NCBI RefSeq assembly: GCF_016864575.1
Contig: NZ_CP044125.1
Coordinates: 1,762,501-1,826,500 of the forward strand
Direction: 5' to 3'
DNA length: 64,000 nucleotides
Source: Rhizobium sp. BG4
GTDB lineage: Bacteria; Pseudomonadota; Alphaproteobacteria; Rhizobiales; Rhizobiaceae
In this document: positions 26,906 through 37,800 of the stretch, one piece after another
How positions within the stretch are numbered: the stretch's first letter is position 1
Layout: each line of letters begins with the position of its first letter
Made by a program: the position numbers and the translations under genes
Notes under the pieces: model-generated
What the model saw: only the letters and a program-made list of their open reading frames with translations
Databases searched by the model: none
Told to the model about the DNA's origin: nothing

Positions 26906-29359
26906 ATGCGACTGGCGCAGATCTGCGCCGGCGGTACTGCGATTTCTGCGCTCGCACGCCCCGTGATGGCTCAGGTCGAGTCCGAAGCGGCGGCATCGGC
27001 CCACCTCTTCACCTCGTCTCAGGTCGTCGGCGTTTCCGTCGTCATCGGCGTGATTTCGGCCGCCCTGCTCTCGACATTGTGGTCAGTGCGCCAGCGCGGC
27101 AATATCGAGACCGAAAGCCGCGAGATGCGTACGGCTCTGTCCGATGCGCAGCAGCGAATTTCGCAGTACCAGGCGCTGATCGCCGACAAGAACCGCCGCA
27201 TCGTCATCTGGGACGGCAATGAGCGGCCCGAACTGCTGGGCCAGCTGCCGGCCGAAACCGGCGCGCCGCAGGACAATGAATTCCTGGCATTCGGCCTGTG
27301 GCTGAAGCCACGCTCGGCCTCCGAACTCGACCGCGCCATCGACCGGCTGCGCGAAGCGGCGCAGAGCTTCGATATGGTCGTCGAGACCAATCGCGATGAA
27401 ATCCTCGAAGCGCAGGGCCGGGTTTCCGGCGGCCGCGCCTTCGTTCGCTTCGTTGCGCTCAACAATCTGCGCGCCGAGCTTGCCGAACTGAAGATCGAGC
27501 GCGACCGGCTGATGTCGTCGATCTCGGCCTTCCAGAACCTGCTCGACGCGATCGACCTGCCGGCATGGCAGCGCGATACCGATGGCCGCCTGACCTGGGT
27601 GAACCAGGCCTATGGCGATGCCGTCGAGGCGACCACGCCGCAGCAGGCGATCAACGAGAGCCGCGAAATCCTGACGACCGTCGCCCGCGAGCGCATCCGC
27701 GCCACAGCAACGCCGGAATCGCCGTTCCATGACAAGATTTCCACCGTCGTCCACGGCAACCGGACCTTCTTCGACGTCGTCGACGTCAAGGTGCCGAGCG
27801 GCTCTGCCGGTATCGCGATCGACGTTTCGGATGCGGAAGCCGTCCGCGCCGAGCTTGAGCGGACGCTGAAGAGCCATGCCGAAACGCTCGACCATCTGGC
27901 GACACCTGTTGCGATCTTCGACGGCGACCAGCGGCTGCAGTTCTATAACCAGGCTTTCGTGACCCTCTGGGAACTCGATATCGCCTTCCTCGAGCGCAAG
28001 CCTGACAATGCCGAGCTTCTCGAGCGCCTGCGGGTGGCGAAGAAGCTGCCGGACCAGCTGAACTGGAAGAGCTGGAAGGATACGGCGCTGGCCGTCTATC
28101 GCTCGCTCGACACCAAATCCGATGTATGGCACCTGCCCAACGGACAGACGCTGCGCGTCTTCGCGACCGCCCATCCGCAGGGCGGCGCAACCTGGGTATT
28201 CGAAAACCTGACCGAACAGGTCGATCTAGAGACCCGCTACAACACGCTGGTGAAGGTTCAGGGCGAGACGATCGACCACCTCTCCGAGGGTGTCGCGGTG
28301 TTCGGCGCCGATGGCAGGGTTCGTCTTGCAAATCCGGCCTTCCGTGTGCTTTGGGGCATCACCGAAGCCGAAGCCAAGCCCGGCACGCATATCCGCGCCG
28401 TCGGCGAGGCCTGTGTGCAATCCTATGACCGGCCGGATGGCTGGAAGACCTTTGCCGAGCTGATCACCAGCTTCGACGACGAGCGCCGATCGAGCCAGGG
28501 CACGCTTGAGCTCTTCTCGGGCCTCGTGCTCGACTATGCCGTCATTCCGCTGCCGAACGCCCAGACCATGCTGACCTTTGTCAACATGACGGATGCGGTG
28601 CGCGCCGAGCGGGCGCTGACGGAAAAGAACGAAGCGCTGCGCAAGGCCGACGAGCTGAAGAACGATTTTGTCCAGCACGTTTCCTACGAGCTGCGCTCGC
28701 CGCTGACCAACATCATCGGTTTCACCGACCTGCTGCGCACGCCGGGCGTCGGCCCGCTGAACGACCGGCAGGCCGAATATATCGATCATATCGCCACCTC
28801 GTCGTCGGTGCTGCTGACGCTGGTGAACGACATTCTCGATCTGGCGACCGTCGATGCCGGGATCATGCGGCTGAACTATTCCGAGATCGATCTCAGCGAC
28901 CTGCTGGACGACGTTTCGATGCAGATCGCCGACCGGCTGCAGGAAAGCGGCGTGACGCTCGAAATCACCGCTCCGGCGCAGCTCGGCACGATCGTTGCCG
29001 ATCCGCAGCGCCTGAAGCAGATCCTGCTGAAGCTCCTGTCCAATGCGGCGAACTTCTCGCCGGAGGGCGCGGCGATCGCGCTCGAATGCCATCGCGAAGG
29101 CACGGATTTCGTCTTCTCGGTTGCCGACCGCGGCCCCGGCATCTCGCAGGAGATGATTGCAACCGTCTTCGACCGCTTTGCCACGGGCGCGAAAAGCGGC
29201 AAGCGCGGCGGAGCAGGCCTCGGCCTCTCGATCGTCGACAGCTTCGTCAGCCTGCATAACGGCAAGGTCACGATCGACAGCAAGCCGGGCCGCGGCACCA
29301 CGGTTGTTTGCCGGATTCCATCGGTGAACTTGCCGCGCGCCGTCGCAGCTGCCGAATGA
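26906..29359 (+). CDS. divL: DivL-type PAS sensor kinase with Tyr replacing the phospho-accepting His
   Basis: Large PAS-containing kinase homologue, about 817 residues from ATG 26906, which follows AAGGAAAGGG. An N-terminal hydrophobic segment and a second helix (VVGVSVVIGVISAALLSTLW) anchor it in the membrane; several PAS-like domains span about 200-570. The DHp helix reads FVQHVSYELRSPLTNIIGF: Tyr594 (codon 28685-28687) stands where histidine kinases have His. This Tyr is the hallmark of Caulobacter DivL, which regulates the CckA-CtrA cell-cycle pathway with DivK. The ATPase domain keeps NAANFSPEG, DRGPGIS and GAGLGLSIVDSF. Starts at 26771 or 26747 would add 45-53 residues. The stop overlaps the next gene (ATGA). 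Confidence 0.85.
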   Translation: MRLAQICAGGTAISALARPVMAQVESEAAASAHLFTSSQVVGVSVVIGVISAALLSTLWSVRQRGNIETESREMRTALSDAQQRISQYQALIADKNRRIVIWDGNERPELLGQLPAETGAPQDNEFLAFGLWLKPRSASELDRAIDRLREAAQSFDMVVETNRDEILEAQGRVSGGRAFVRFVALNNLRAELAELKIERDRLMSSISAFQNLLDAIDLPAWQRDTDGRLTWVNQAYGDAVEATTPQQAINESREILTTVARERIRATATPESPFHDKISTVVHGNRTFFDVVDVKVPSGSAGIAIDVSDAEAVRAELERTLKSHAETLDHLATPVAIFDGDQRLQFYNQAFVTLWELDIAFLERKPDNAELLERLRVAKKLPDQLNWKSWKDTALAVYRSLDTKSDVWHLPNGQTLRVFATAHPQGGATWVFENLTEQVDLETRYNTLVKVQGETIDHLSEGVAVFGADGRVRLANPAFRVLWGITEAEAKPGTHIRAVGEACVQSYDRPDGWKTFAELITSFDDERRSSQGTLELFSGLVLDYAVIPLPNAQTMLTFVNMTDAVRAERALTEKNEALRKADELKNDFVQHVSYELRSPLTNIIGFTDLLRTPGVGPLNDRQAEYIDHIATSSSVLLTLVNDILDLATVDAGIMRLNYSEIDLSDLLDDVSMQIADRLQESGVTLEITAPAQLGTIVADPQRLKQILLKLLSNAANFSPEGAAIALECHREGTDFVFSVADRGPGISQEMIATVFDRFATGAKSGKRGGAGLGLSIVDSFVSLHNGKVTIDSKPGRGTTVVCRIPSVNLPRAVAAAE

Positions 29360-30873
29360 CCGCCAGCGGCGCGCCAATCTCGCTCTTCCTGGCAGACGAG
29401 GCGGCAACGATCCGCCTCGGCGAAGATCTGGCGCTCGCCCTGAAAGCCGGCGATTGCCTGACGCTCTCAGGCGATCTCGGCGCCGGAAAATCCTCGCTGG
29501 CGCGGGCGCTGATCCGCGCTACCGCCGATGATCCGGGCCTCGAAGTGCCGAGCCCGACCTTCACGCTTGTTCAGTCCTACGACATCAGAATTCCCGTCTC
29601 GCATTTCGATCTCTATCGTCTTGCCGACGGATCGGAGCTGGAAGAACTCGGCTTCGACGAAGCGCTGCAAAACGGTATCTGTCTCGTCGAATGGCCGGAA
29701 ATGGCGCAGCACGAGATGCCCGAGGATCGCATCGTCCTGGTGCTCGAGCACGAAGGCCAGGGACGCCGCGTGACGATCACGGCACCGGAAAAGAAAGCAG
29801 AGCGGATTGAGCGCGTGCTGGCGATCCGCACGTTTCTTGGTGGTCTCGGCTATGAGACGGCCAGCCGCCGGTTCCTGACCGGCGATGCATCGCTGCGCGC
29901 CTATGAAGCCGTCTATCCGGCCACCGGCGGCAGGAAGATCCTGATGGACTGGCCACCACTCCCCGAAGGCCCCCCGGTTTTGGACGGCAAGCCCTATCCG
30001 AAGGTCGCCCATCTCGCCGAGAATGCCTATCCTTTCGTCGCCATTGCCGATGCGCTGCGCGAGCGCGGCTTTGCGACCCCCGAAATCTACGGCGTCGATT
30101 ATGCGCAAGGTATTTTGCTGATCGAGGATCTCGGCACCGAAGGCGTTCTCGATGCCGACGGTCTGCCGATCGCCGAGCGCTACCGCGAAAGCGTCGCCTG
30201 CCTGGCGCGGCTGCATGGCATGCAGACCCCGCAGGACATTCCAGCCGGCAAGGGCCAGATCCATCACGTTCCGGATTTCGACCGAACGGCCATGAAGATG
30301 GAAGCGCGCCTGCTGCTCGACTGGCATCTGCCATGGAAGCGCGGCGGCGCGGCCGCGGCCGAAGCGGAGCGCGACGAGTATCTCTCGATCTGGGACGCGC
30401 TGATCGATCAGCTGGCGGAGGCAGAAAAGAACCTCCTGCTTCGCGACTTCCACTCGCCCAACATCATCTGGCGGGGTGAAAAGCAAGGCGTGCAGAAGGT
30501 CGGGCTCATCGATTTCCAGGACGCGATGATCGGGCCGACATCCTACGATCTCGCCTCGATCGCCCAAGACGCCCGCGTCACCATCGAACCACCGCTGTTC
30601 CGCGAGCTGATGGACGGCTATCTAGACATCCGCCGCAGCCAGGGCGGCTTCGACGAGGCTTCCTTCCTGAAAAGCTGGGCGATCATGTCGGCGCAACGCA
30701 ATTGCAAGCTTGCGGGATTGTGGGTGCGTCTGCTGCAGCGCGACGGAAAACCGGGCTATCTCAAGCACATGCCGCGCTCGCTCGCCTATCTCCACGTTGC
30801 CTTGGAGCACGAGGCGCTTGCCCCCTTGCGCGAATGGTGCGCAAGGGCTGGAATAGTCACCAGCGAATCATAA
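29356..30873 (+). CDS. tsaE: Fusion of TsaE (tRNA t6A synthesis ATPase) and AmgK-like sugar kinase
   Basis: A 505-residue two-domain protein. Residues 1-150 are TsaE, with P-loop SGDLGAGKSS (38-47), SPTFTLVQSY and HFDLYRL-x-DGSELEELGF; TsaE helps TsaD/TsaB attach threonylcarbamoyl to A37 of tRNAs. Residues 165-500 are an aminoglycoside-phosphotransferase fold with RRFLTGDASLRAY, the catalytic LRDFHSPNIIW (Asp364) and metal-binding LIDFQDA (Asp386), matching AmgK, the anomeric N-acetylmuramate/N-acetylglucosamine kinase of cell-wall recycling. ATG 29356 overlaps the kinase stop. The next gene encodes MurU, the partner of AmgK, which supports the assignment of the second domain. Confidence 0.92.
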   Translation: MTASGAPISLFLADEAATIRLGEDLALALKAGDCLTLSGDLGAGKSSLARALIRATADDPGLEVPSPTFTLVQSYDIRIPVSHFDLYRLADGSELEELGFDEALQNGICLVEWPEMAQHEMPEDRIVLVLEHEGQGRRVTITAPEKKAERIERVLAIRTFLGGLGYETASRRFLTGDASLRAYEAVYPATGGRKILMDWPPLPEGPPVLDGKPYPKVAHLAENAYPFVAIADALRERGFATPEIYGVDYAQGILLIEDLGTEGVLDADGLPIAERYRESVACLARLHGMQTPQDIPAGKGQIHHVPDFDRTAMKMEARLLLDWHLPWKRGGAAAAEAERDEYLSIWDALIDQLAEAEKNLLLRDFHSPNIIWRGEKQGVQKVGLIDFQDAMIGPTSYDLASIAQDARVTIEPPLFRELMDGYLDIRRSQGGFDEASFLKSWAIMSAQRNCKLAGLWVRLLQRDGKPGYLKHMPRSLAYLHVALEHEALAPLREWCARAGIVTSES

Positions 30874-30886
30874 GTTCCGGACCAGA

Positions 30887-31618
30887 ATGACGATCAAACA
30901 AGCCATGGTACTGGCGGCGGGTCTCGGCACCCGCATGCGCCCGATCACCGACACGATGCCCAAGCCGCTGGTGAAGATCGGCGGCAAGCCGATGATCGAT
31001 TATTCGCTGGATGCGCTGAAGCAGGCCGGCGTAGAAGTTGCCGCAGTCAACGTCCATCATTTCGCCGATCAGATGGAAACCCACCTCAAGACCTATAGCG
31101 GTCTCGATGTGCTGATATCGGACGAGCGCGAGGCGCTGCTGAACAATGGCGGCGGCATCGTCAAAGGCCTGACATTGCTGGGCCGCGACACGATCTTCGT
31201 GATGAATGCCGACCTTTTCTGGATCGGCGAGAAGCCGGGCGAACCAAGCAACCTGGATCGCTTAGCCGGATTCTTCGATCCTGAGCGTATGGACATGGCC
31301 ATGCTCTGTGTGCGCATCGAAGACACGACCGGCCATAATGGCGTAAACGATTTCTCTATTGGCCCGGATGGACGGCTGACGCGCTATCGCGACGATCAAT
31401 CCAATCCCGTGGTCTATGCCGGCGCCTTCGCCATGAAGCCCGAGTTTCTGGACGATGCTCCGCGCGATCCGTTCAACATCAACATCTATTTCGACAAGGC
31501 GATCAGCCGCGGGCGCCTCTATGGCATGATGATGGACGGCCATTGGCTGACCGTCGGCACGCCGGAGGCCGTCGGCGAGGCGGAGGAAACGATCCGGCGA
31601 TTCCGGACGTTTGCCTGA
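30887..31618 (+). CDS. murU: MurU-type nucleotidyltransferase (N-acetylmuramate-1-phosphate uridylyltransferase)
   Basis: Sugar-phosphate nucleotidyltransferase of 243 residues. The N-terminal GLGTRMRPITDTMPKPLVKIGGKPMIDY is the nucleotide-binding signature; NNGGGIVKG and VMNADLFW follow. In Pseudomonas and many alphaproteobacteria MurU acts after AmgK to make UDP-MurNAc from recycled MurNAc, bypassing de novo synthesis. Placement 13 bases after the TsaE-AmgK fusion supports this role; a related mannose/glucose-1-phosphate transferase is the alternative. Followed by addB after three bases. Confidence 0.87.
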   Translation: MTIKQAMVLAAGLGTRMRPITDTMPKPLVKIGGKPMIDYSLDALKQAGVEVAAVNVHHFADQMETHLKTYSGLDVLISDEREALLNNGGGIVKGLTLLGRDTIFVMNADLFWIGEKPGEPSNLDRLAGFFDPERMDMAMLCVRIEDTTGHNGVNDFSIGPDGRLTRYRDDQSNPVVYAGAFAMKPEFLDDAPRDPFNINIYFDKAISRGRLYGMMMDGHWLTVGTPEAVGEAEETIRRFRTFA

Positions 31619-31621
31619 GCG

Positions 31622-34600
31622 ATGAGCGAGCGCCACCAGCCGCGAATCCTGACGATCCCTGCCGGTGTGCCCTTTCTGAAGACACTCGCGGAGACGCTCT
31701 GCGATGGCCGGTTAACACCGCATTTCCGGCACGACCCGGCCGATCCGCTATCGCTGTCGAAGGTGACGATCTACCTGCCGACGCGGCGTGCGGCACGCGT
31801 CCTGCGATCGGAGTTCGTCGATCTGCTCGGTGGCCTCTCGGCTATTCTCCCAGTCATCCGGCCGCTCGGGGAAACTGACGATGACAGCGGCTATTTCGAT
31901 GAGGCGCTGCCCGCGACGCTCGATCTGGCGCAGCCGCTGTCCAACACGGCCCGCCTTCTGGAGCTCGCGCGGCTGATCCTTGCCTGGCGCAACAAGCTGC
32001 CGGAGATCGTTCGCCACATCCATTCGGATTCGCCGCTGGTGGCCCCAGCAAGCCCGGCCGATGCCATCTGGCTGGCGCGCAATCTGGCAGAGCTGATCGA
32101 TTCGATCGAGACCGAGGATCGTGACTGGAGCGAGCTTGCCAAGCTCGATGCCGCCGACCATGCGCTCTGGTGGCAGCTGACGACGGAATTTCTGCAGATC
32201 GCCAGCGCCTTCTGGCCGGAGCGGCTGGCCGAGCTCGGACGCTCCTCACCGGCGCGCCACCGCAATGCGATCCTGCGCGCCGAGGCCAACCGGCTCGCAA
32301 CCTCGCATCCGGCCGGGCCGATCATCATCGCCGGTTCAACCGGTTCGGTGCCAGCGACGGCCGAGCTGATTGCCGCTGTCGCCGATCTGCCCGAAGGCGT
32401 TATCGTGCTGCCCGGCCTCGATCTTTCCATGCCGGACGAGCATTGGCGGATGGTGGCGCCGGAGCCGATCTCCGGACGGCCCGTCAATCCGGCAAGCCGC
32501 AGCCATTCACAATATGGCCTTTCTCATCTCCTGAAGCGGCTCAAGCTGACCCGCAATGATGTCACGCCGATCGTCGAAGCGGAGCCGGCGCTGCGGCAGC
32601 GTGCGGAGGTCCTCTCGCGAGCCCTCGCACCGGCGGAAGCGACCAGCGGTTGGGGCGAATGGAAGAGCGAGCTGCCCGGCGATGCCATTGCATCCGGCTT
32701 TGCCGACGTGGCGCTGATCGAAGCTGCAAACGAGCGTGAGGAAGCGACCGCGATCGCCATTGCTCTGCGCCTTGCCCTCGAGGAGCCGGGGCGAAACGGC
32801 GAAAGCCAGGCGGCGCTGATCACGCCAGACCGCAACCTCGCCCGGCGCGTCATGTCCGAGCTGGCGCGTTTTGGCATCCTCGCCGACGATTCCGCCGGTA
32901 CACCGCTGGCGGCGATGCCGCAGGGCACGTTCCTGCAGCTCGCCCTTGAGGCGACCTTGCGGCCGGGCGATCCCGTCGCGCTCGTCGCCCTGCTGAAACA
33001 CCCACTGAGCCATTTCGGCCTCGACAAGGCAGCGCTCACCGGTGCCGTGGAGGCGCTTGAGCTGCTGGCATTGCGCGGCGGCGTGGCGGATGTCGATATC
33101 GCGACGCTAAACGCCCTTCTGGAACGGCAGCTCTTCGAACAGCGCGACGACCGGCATGCGCCGCACTGGCGCAAGGCGCTGCCCGCCGATGCCATCGATC
33201 AGGCGCGCGATCTCGCCACACGGATCACCGGCGCCACGGAGCCTTTGGTTTCAACGCTGGTCAGACGCGGTGCCGATGGGCGCGGGCTGACTGCCAAGTT
33301 CACACTTTCCGAATGGGCGGAACGCACCGGCCGCGTGCTGGAAGCCGTGGCGCGTGATGCACGTGGCGACCTCTCCGGTCTGTGGAGCGGGGAAGCGGGC
33401 GACGCGCTGGCCGGGCTGCTTGCCGAGGTGATGGAAACAGAGGGTCAACTGGAAGCCGACGGTCCGCAATGGATCGATATCATGGCAGCGCTATCGGCGG
33501 GCCAGGCGGCGAAACCCCGGGCGCTCGCCCATCCGCGCGTCTTCATCTTCGGTACGCTCGAAGCCCGCCTCCAGAATGTCGATACGCTGATCCTCGGCGG
33601 CCTGAACGAGGGCTCCTGGCCGGGCCAGACGGCCAATAATCCCTTCATCTCGCGGATGATGAAGACGGAGATCGGCCTGGAGCCGCCGGAGCGGCGCATC
33701 GGCCAGCTCGCCCATGACTTCGAGATGGCGAACGGCACCCGGAAGCTGATCTATTCGCGTGCGCTGCGCCAAGGCTCGACGCCGACGGTCGCCTCCCGCT
33801 GGCTGCAGCGGTTGCTGGCGCTTGGCGGCACGGACTTCGAGGCAGGCCTGAGGGGGCGCGGCGAAAAATACGTGCATTGGGTCAATCTGCTCGACGAAGG
33901 CAAGCCGCAGGCACCGGCCCAGCGCCCCTCCCCGGTTCCGCCGGCCGAGCTGCAGCCGAAATCCTATTCCTTCAGCGAAGTCGGCCGTCTGCGCCGTGAT
34001 CCCTATGCGATCTATGCCCGGCGCATACTGCGTCTCGATCCTGTCGATCCCTTCAATCGCGATCCGGGCGCGGCCGAGCGCGGGACGCTCTATCACGCGA
34101 TCATCGACCGCTTCGTCCGTGAAGGGCATATTGCCGGGACGCTGGAGGGTGAATCGGCAATGGAGCGCATCCTGACCGAGCTTTTCGACATGGAGGAGCT
34201 GCCGGCCCATATCGATGCCGTCTGGCGCCCACGCTTCCGCGAGGTGGCCCGCGCCTTTCTAGATTGGGAAGCCGAGCGCCGCCCGGCGATCCGCCGGACC
34301 TTTACCGAAGTTCGCGGCAGCGTCGAGCTCGATACCGTCAATATCCGGCTGACCGGCGTGGCAGACCGCATCGACATAACCGGGCCGAAGGCCGCCGATA
34401 TCATCGACTACAAGACGGGTTACAACCCCTCTCCTGCCCAGGCACGTACCCTGCTCGATCCGCAGCTGGCGCTTGAAGCGGCAGCCTTGAGCGCCGGCGC
34501 CTTCCGGGATGCCGGAAGTCTGGTGCCGCAGGATCTGCTCTACGTGCGGCTGCGGCCCGGCAACCGTTTCCGCGCCGATACCGTCAACAACGAGAATTCG

Positions 34601-34816
34601 GCACGCAGCGACAAAGCGAAATCGGCGCTCGACCTTGCAGAAGAGTCGATCGCCCAGCTGATCAAGTTCGTTTCGCTGCTGCAGTCCGGCGAGCGCGGCT
34701 TCACCTCACGGCTCATTCCCGCCCAGCAGTTCGATTTCGGTGGGGACTACGACCATCTGGCTCGCGTTTCCGAATGGTCGACAGCGGAAGACGAGGAGGC
34801 CGGTGGTGATGAATGA
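31622..34816 (+). CDS. addB: Double-strand break repair protein AddB
   Basis: Subunit of the AddAB helicase-nuclease that resects broken DNA ends for recombination, the functional equivalent of RecBCD. The 1064-residue length fits alphaproteobacterial AddB. The C-terminal nuclease domain shows ADIIDYKTGYNPSPAQA with the D-x-K active site, and ERGTLYHAIIDRFVREG upstream. The first half is an inactive helicase-like region. It overlaps addA by eight bases. Confidence 0.95.
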   Translation: MSERHQPRILTIPAGVPFLKTLAETLCDGRLTPHFRHDPADPLSLSKVTIYLPTRRAARVLRSEFVDLLGGLSAILPVIRPLGETDDDSGYFDEALPATLDLAQPLSNTARLLELARLILAWRNKLPEIVRHIHSDSPLVAPASPADAIWLARNLAELIDSIETEDRDWSELAKLDAADHALWWQLTTEFLQIASAFWPERLAELGRSSPARHRNAILRAEANRLATSHPAGPIIIAGSTGSVPATAELIAAVADLPEGVIVLPGLDLSMPDEHWRMVAPEPISGRPVNPASRSHSQYGLSHLLKRLKLTRNDVTPIVEAEPALRQRAEVLSRALAPAEATSGWGEWKSELPGDAIASGFADVALIEAANEREEATAIAIALRLALEEPGRNGESQAALITPDRNLARRVMSELARFGILADDSAGTPLAAMPQGTFLQLALEATLRPGDPVALVALLKHPLSHFGLDKAALTGAVEALELLALRGGVADVDIATLNALLERQLFEQRDDRHAPHWRKALPADAIDQARDLATRITGATEPLVSTLVRRGADGRGLTAKFTLSEWAERTGRVLEAVARDARGDLSGLWSGEAGDALAGLLAEVMETEGQLEADGPQWIDIMAALSAGQAAKPRALAHPRVFIFGTLEARLQNVDTLILGGLNEGSWPGQTANNPFISRMMKTEIGLEPPERRIGQLAHDFEMANGTRKLIYSRALRQGSTPTVASRWLQRLLALGGTDFEAGLRGRGEKYVHWVNLLDEGKPQAPAQRPSPVPPAELQPKSYSFSEVGRLRRDPYAIYARRILRLDPVDPFNRDPGAAERGTLYHAIIDRFVREGHIAGTLEGESAMERILTELFDMEELPAHIDAVWRPRFREVARAFLDWEAERRPAIRRTFTEVRGSVELDTVNIRLTGVADRIDITGPKAADIIDYKTGYNPSPAQARTLLDPQLALEAAALSAGAFRDAGSLVPQDLLYVRLRPGNRFRADTVNNENSARSDKAKSALDLAEESIAQLIKFVSLLQSGERGFTSRLIPAQQFDFGGDYDHLARVSEWSTAEDEEAGGDE

Positions 34817-37800
34817 CGTGACGGCCCTCCCCGAGAGCGACGATCCCGGCACCTGGATCAGCTGGACGACGATCCAGCAGGCGATCGCCTCCGATCCTCA
34901 ACGCTCGGCCTGGGTGTCGGCCAATGCCGGATCCGGCAAGACGCATGTTCTGACGCAGCGCGTTATCCGCCTGCTGCTTGCGGGCGCCCGGCCCTCGGCC
35001 ATCCTCTGCCTCACCTATACCAAGGCTGCGGCCTCCGAGATGTCGAACCGCGTCTTTGCCCGGCTGGCCGACTGGGCTGTCTTGCCGGATGACGAACTCA
35101 GCAAGCGGATCGGCCAGATCGAAGGCGAGATGCCTGACAGGGTGAAGCTTGCCGAAGCTCGGCGGCTGTTTGCCAAGGCGCTGGAAACGCCGGGTGGATT
35201 GAAGATCCAGACGATCCACGCCTTCTGCGAAGCGCTGCTGCACCAGTTTCCACTGGAAGCCAATGTCGCCGGACATTTCTCGGTGCTCGACGATCGGGCA
35301 GCGGCAACGCTGCTCGCGGATGCCCGGCGCTCGCTTCTGACGGCAACGGCGCCGGAAGAGGATGCGGCGCTCGCCGAAGCCTTCGCGTATGTTCTCAATC
35401 TTGGCGACGAAAGCGGGCTGGAAGCGCTACTCGCAGAGATCGTTGCCAATCGAAACGCGATCCGCCGCTTCACGGCCGTTGCCCAAGCGCAGGGCGGCAT
35501 CGCCATGGCCCTGCGCAAAAGCCTAAAGCTTTCGCCGACGGAGACCGAGACCGACATCGCCAGCCAATATTGGCCGCTGCCTGAACTCTCAGGCCTGACG
35601 CTCGACCTCTATATGTCGCTTGCGGCGCAGAAGGGCGGCGCCAAGGCACAGGAAGTCGCCTACGGGCTTCGCCAGGCGTCGAACGAACGCAATGCGGCCA
35701 AGCGCGCCGAGTTGCTGGAGAAGATCTTCCTCACGGTGAAAGGTGAACCGAAATCGGATTCGCAGTTCACCGTGAAGGCAATGCTCGCCGATGCGCCGGA
35801 ACTGACGGCAGCGATCGCGGCCGCGCGCGACCATGTCGTTGCCTGCCGCGACCGGCTGAAGATCATGCGGATGTTTACCGCGACGCATGCCGCGCTCATT
35901 CTCGCCGAACGGCTGAACCGCGACTACGAAGATCTGAAGAAGCAGCGCAGCCATCTCGACTTCGAGGATCTGATCACCCGCACCGCCGATCTCCTGACGA
36001 AAAGCGGCGTCGGCCCCTGGATCCATTACAAGCTCGATCAGGGCATCGATCATATCCTCGTCGACGAGGCGCAGGATACCAGCCCGATCCAATGGAGCGT
36101 CATCCAGTCGCTGGCGGAAGACTTCTTCTCCGGCGAAAGCGCCCGGCCGGTGGTGCGCACGCTGTTTGCCGTCGGCGACGAGAAGCAGTCGATCTATTCG
36201 TTTCAGGGCGCGCGGCCGGAGCGCTTCTCCGAAGAGAGCAAGCGAACGCAGCGCAAGGTGCAGGCGAGCGGCCAGCAATTCACGCCGGTTCGCCTGCCGC
36301 TGTCCTTCCGCTCGACATCGGATGTGCTGGCCGCGGTTGATCACGTCTTCCTGCCGCCGGAGAATGCCAGGGGGCTGAGCGCCGAGGGCGAGCCGGTCAT
36401 TCACCGCTCGAGCCGCATTGGCCATCCGGGCGCCGTCGATCTCTGGGAGATGGTCGCGCCCGAGGCGGTCATCAAGGACGAAGACTGGACGGCACCCTTC
36501 GATGCGACGCCGGAAAGCGCGCCGCCGGCGATCCTTGCCCGGCGCATGGCGCATACGATCGAGAAGCTCGTGGGACGCGAGACGATCGTCGAGAAGGGCA
36601 AGGAGCGGCTGATCGAGGCCGGCGACATTCTCGTTCTGGTGCGCAAGCGCGACAGCTTCGTGAATGCGCTGACCCGAGCGCTGAAGCGCCGAAACAATAT
36701 TCCGGTGGCCGGTGCCGACCGTCTGCGCCTGACGAGCCATATCGCCGTGCAGGATCTTCTAGCGCTTGGCCGTTTCCTGCTTCTGCCGCAGGATGATCTC
36801 TCGCTGGCGGCGGTGCTGAAAAGTCCGCTCTTCGATCTCTCTGAGGATCAGGTCTTTGCTCTGGCCGCCCTTCGCGGCGAGCATCAGAGCGTCTGGAGCC
36901 ATCTGCAAAGCTTCGGTGCCGACGGTCACGAGGCCTATGCGGGAGTGGAAACGCGGCTGAAGCTGTTTCTCGACCAGTCGCGAGCGCTCTCGGTTCACGA
37001 TTTCTACGCCCGGGTGCTTGGCTTGCATGGCGGACGCCGGCAGTTCCTTGCCCGGCTCGGCACCGAGGTCAGCGACATCCTGGACGAGTTCCTGACCTTT
37101 GCGCTCGATCACGAAAGCTCCGGCTTGCCCGGCCTGCAATCCTTCATCTCGACGCTGGAACTCGAGGCACCGGAGGTCAAGCGCGAGCAGGACAAGGGCC
37201 GCAACGAAGTCCGGATCATGACCGTGCATGCCTCGAAGGGTCTGGAAGCACCGATCGTCTTCCTGGTCGATAGCGGTGGCAAGGCCTTCACGCACACGCA
37301 TATGCCGAAGCTCAGGCTGCTGGAAACCAGCAATAGCGAGCCGATGCCGGTCTGGGTGCCGGTCAGCGATCTTGCCAATTCGCGGACGCAGGCCGATGCC
37401 GCGCGCATCCAGACGCTGGCGGAAGAGGAATATCGCCGGCTGCTTTACGTGGCGATGACGCGCGCGGCCGACCGGCTGGTCGTCTGCGGCTATCGCGGCG
37501 TGCGCGCCAACGCCGAGACTTGGCACGCAATGATCTCCGCCGCCATGAGCGACAGCCATCCGCATGTGACGGCGGTGGAGTTTGACGGGCCGGACGGTAG
37601 CTGGCCCGGCGTAACGTGGCGCGTACCGCAGGTCGAGCGCAGCTTCGAACGGGCCGAGCCGCGGGAGGATCTGCAGGACAAGCACGAGCTGCCCGCAGCG
37701 ATGCTCCGGCCGCTGCCGCCGCAAAGACAGCTGCCGCGGCCGCTCAGCCCATCGGGCGCCGGAACGATCATCGATGAAGAGGCGGACGATCTGCTGGTCG

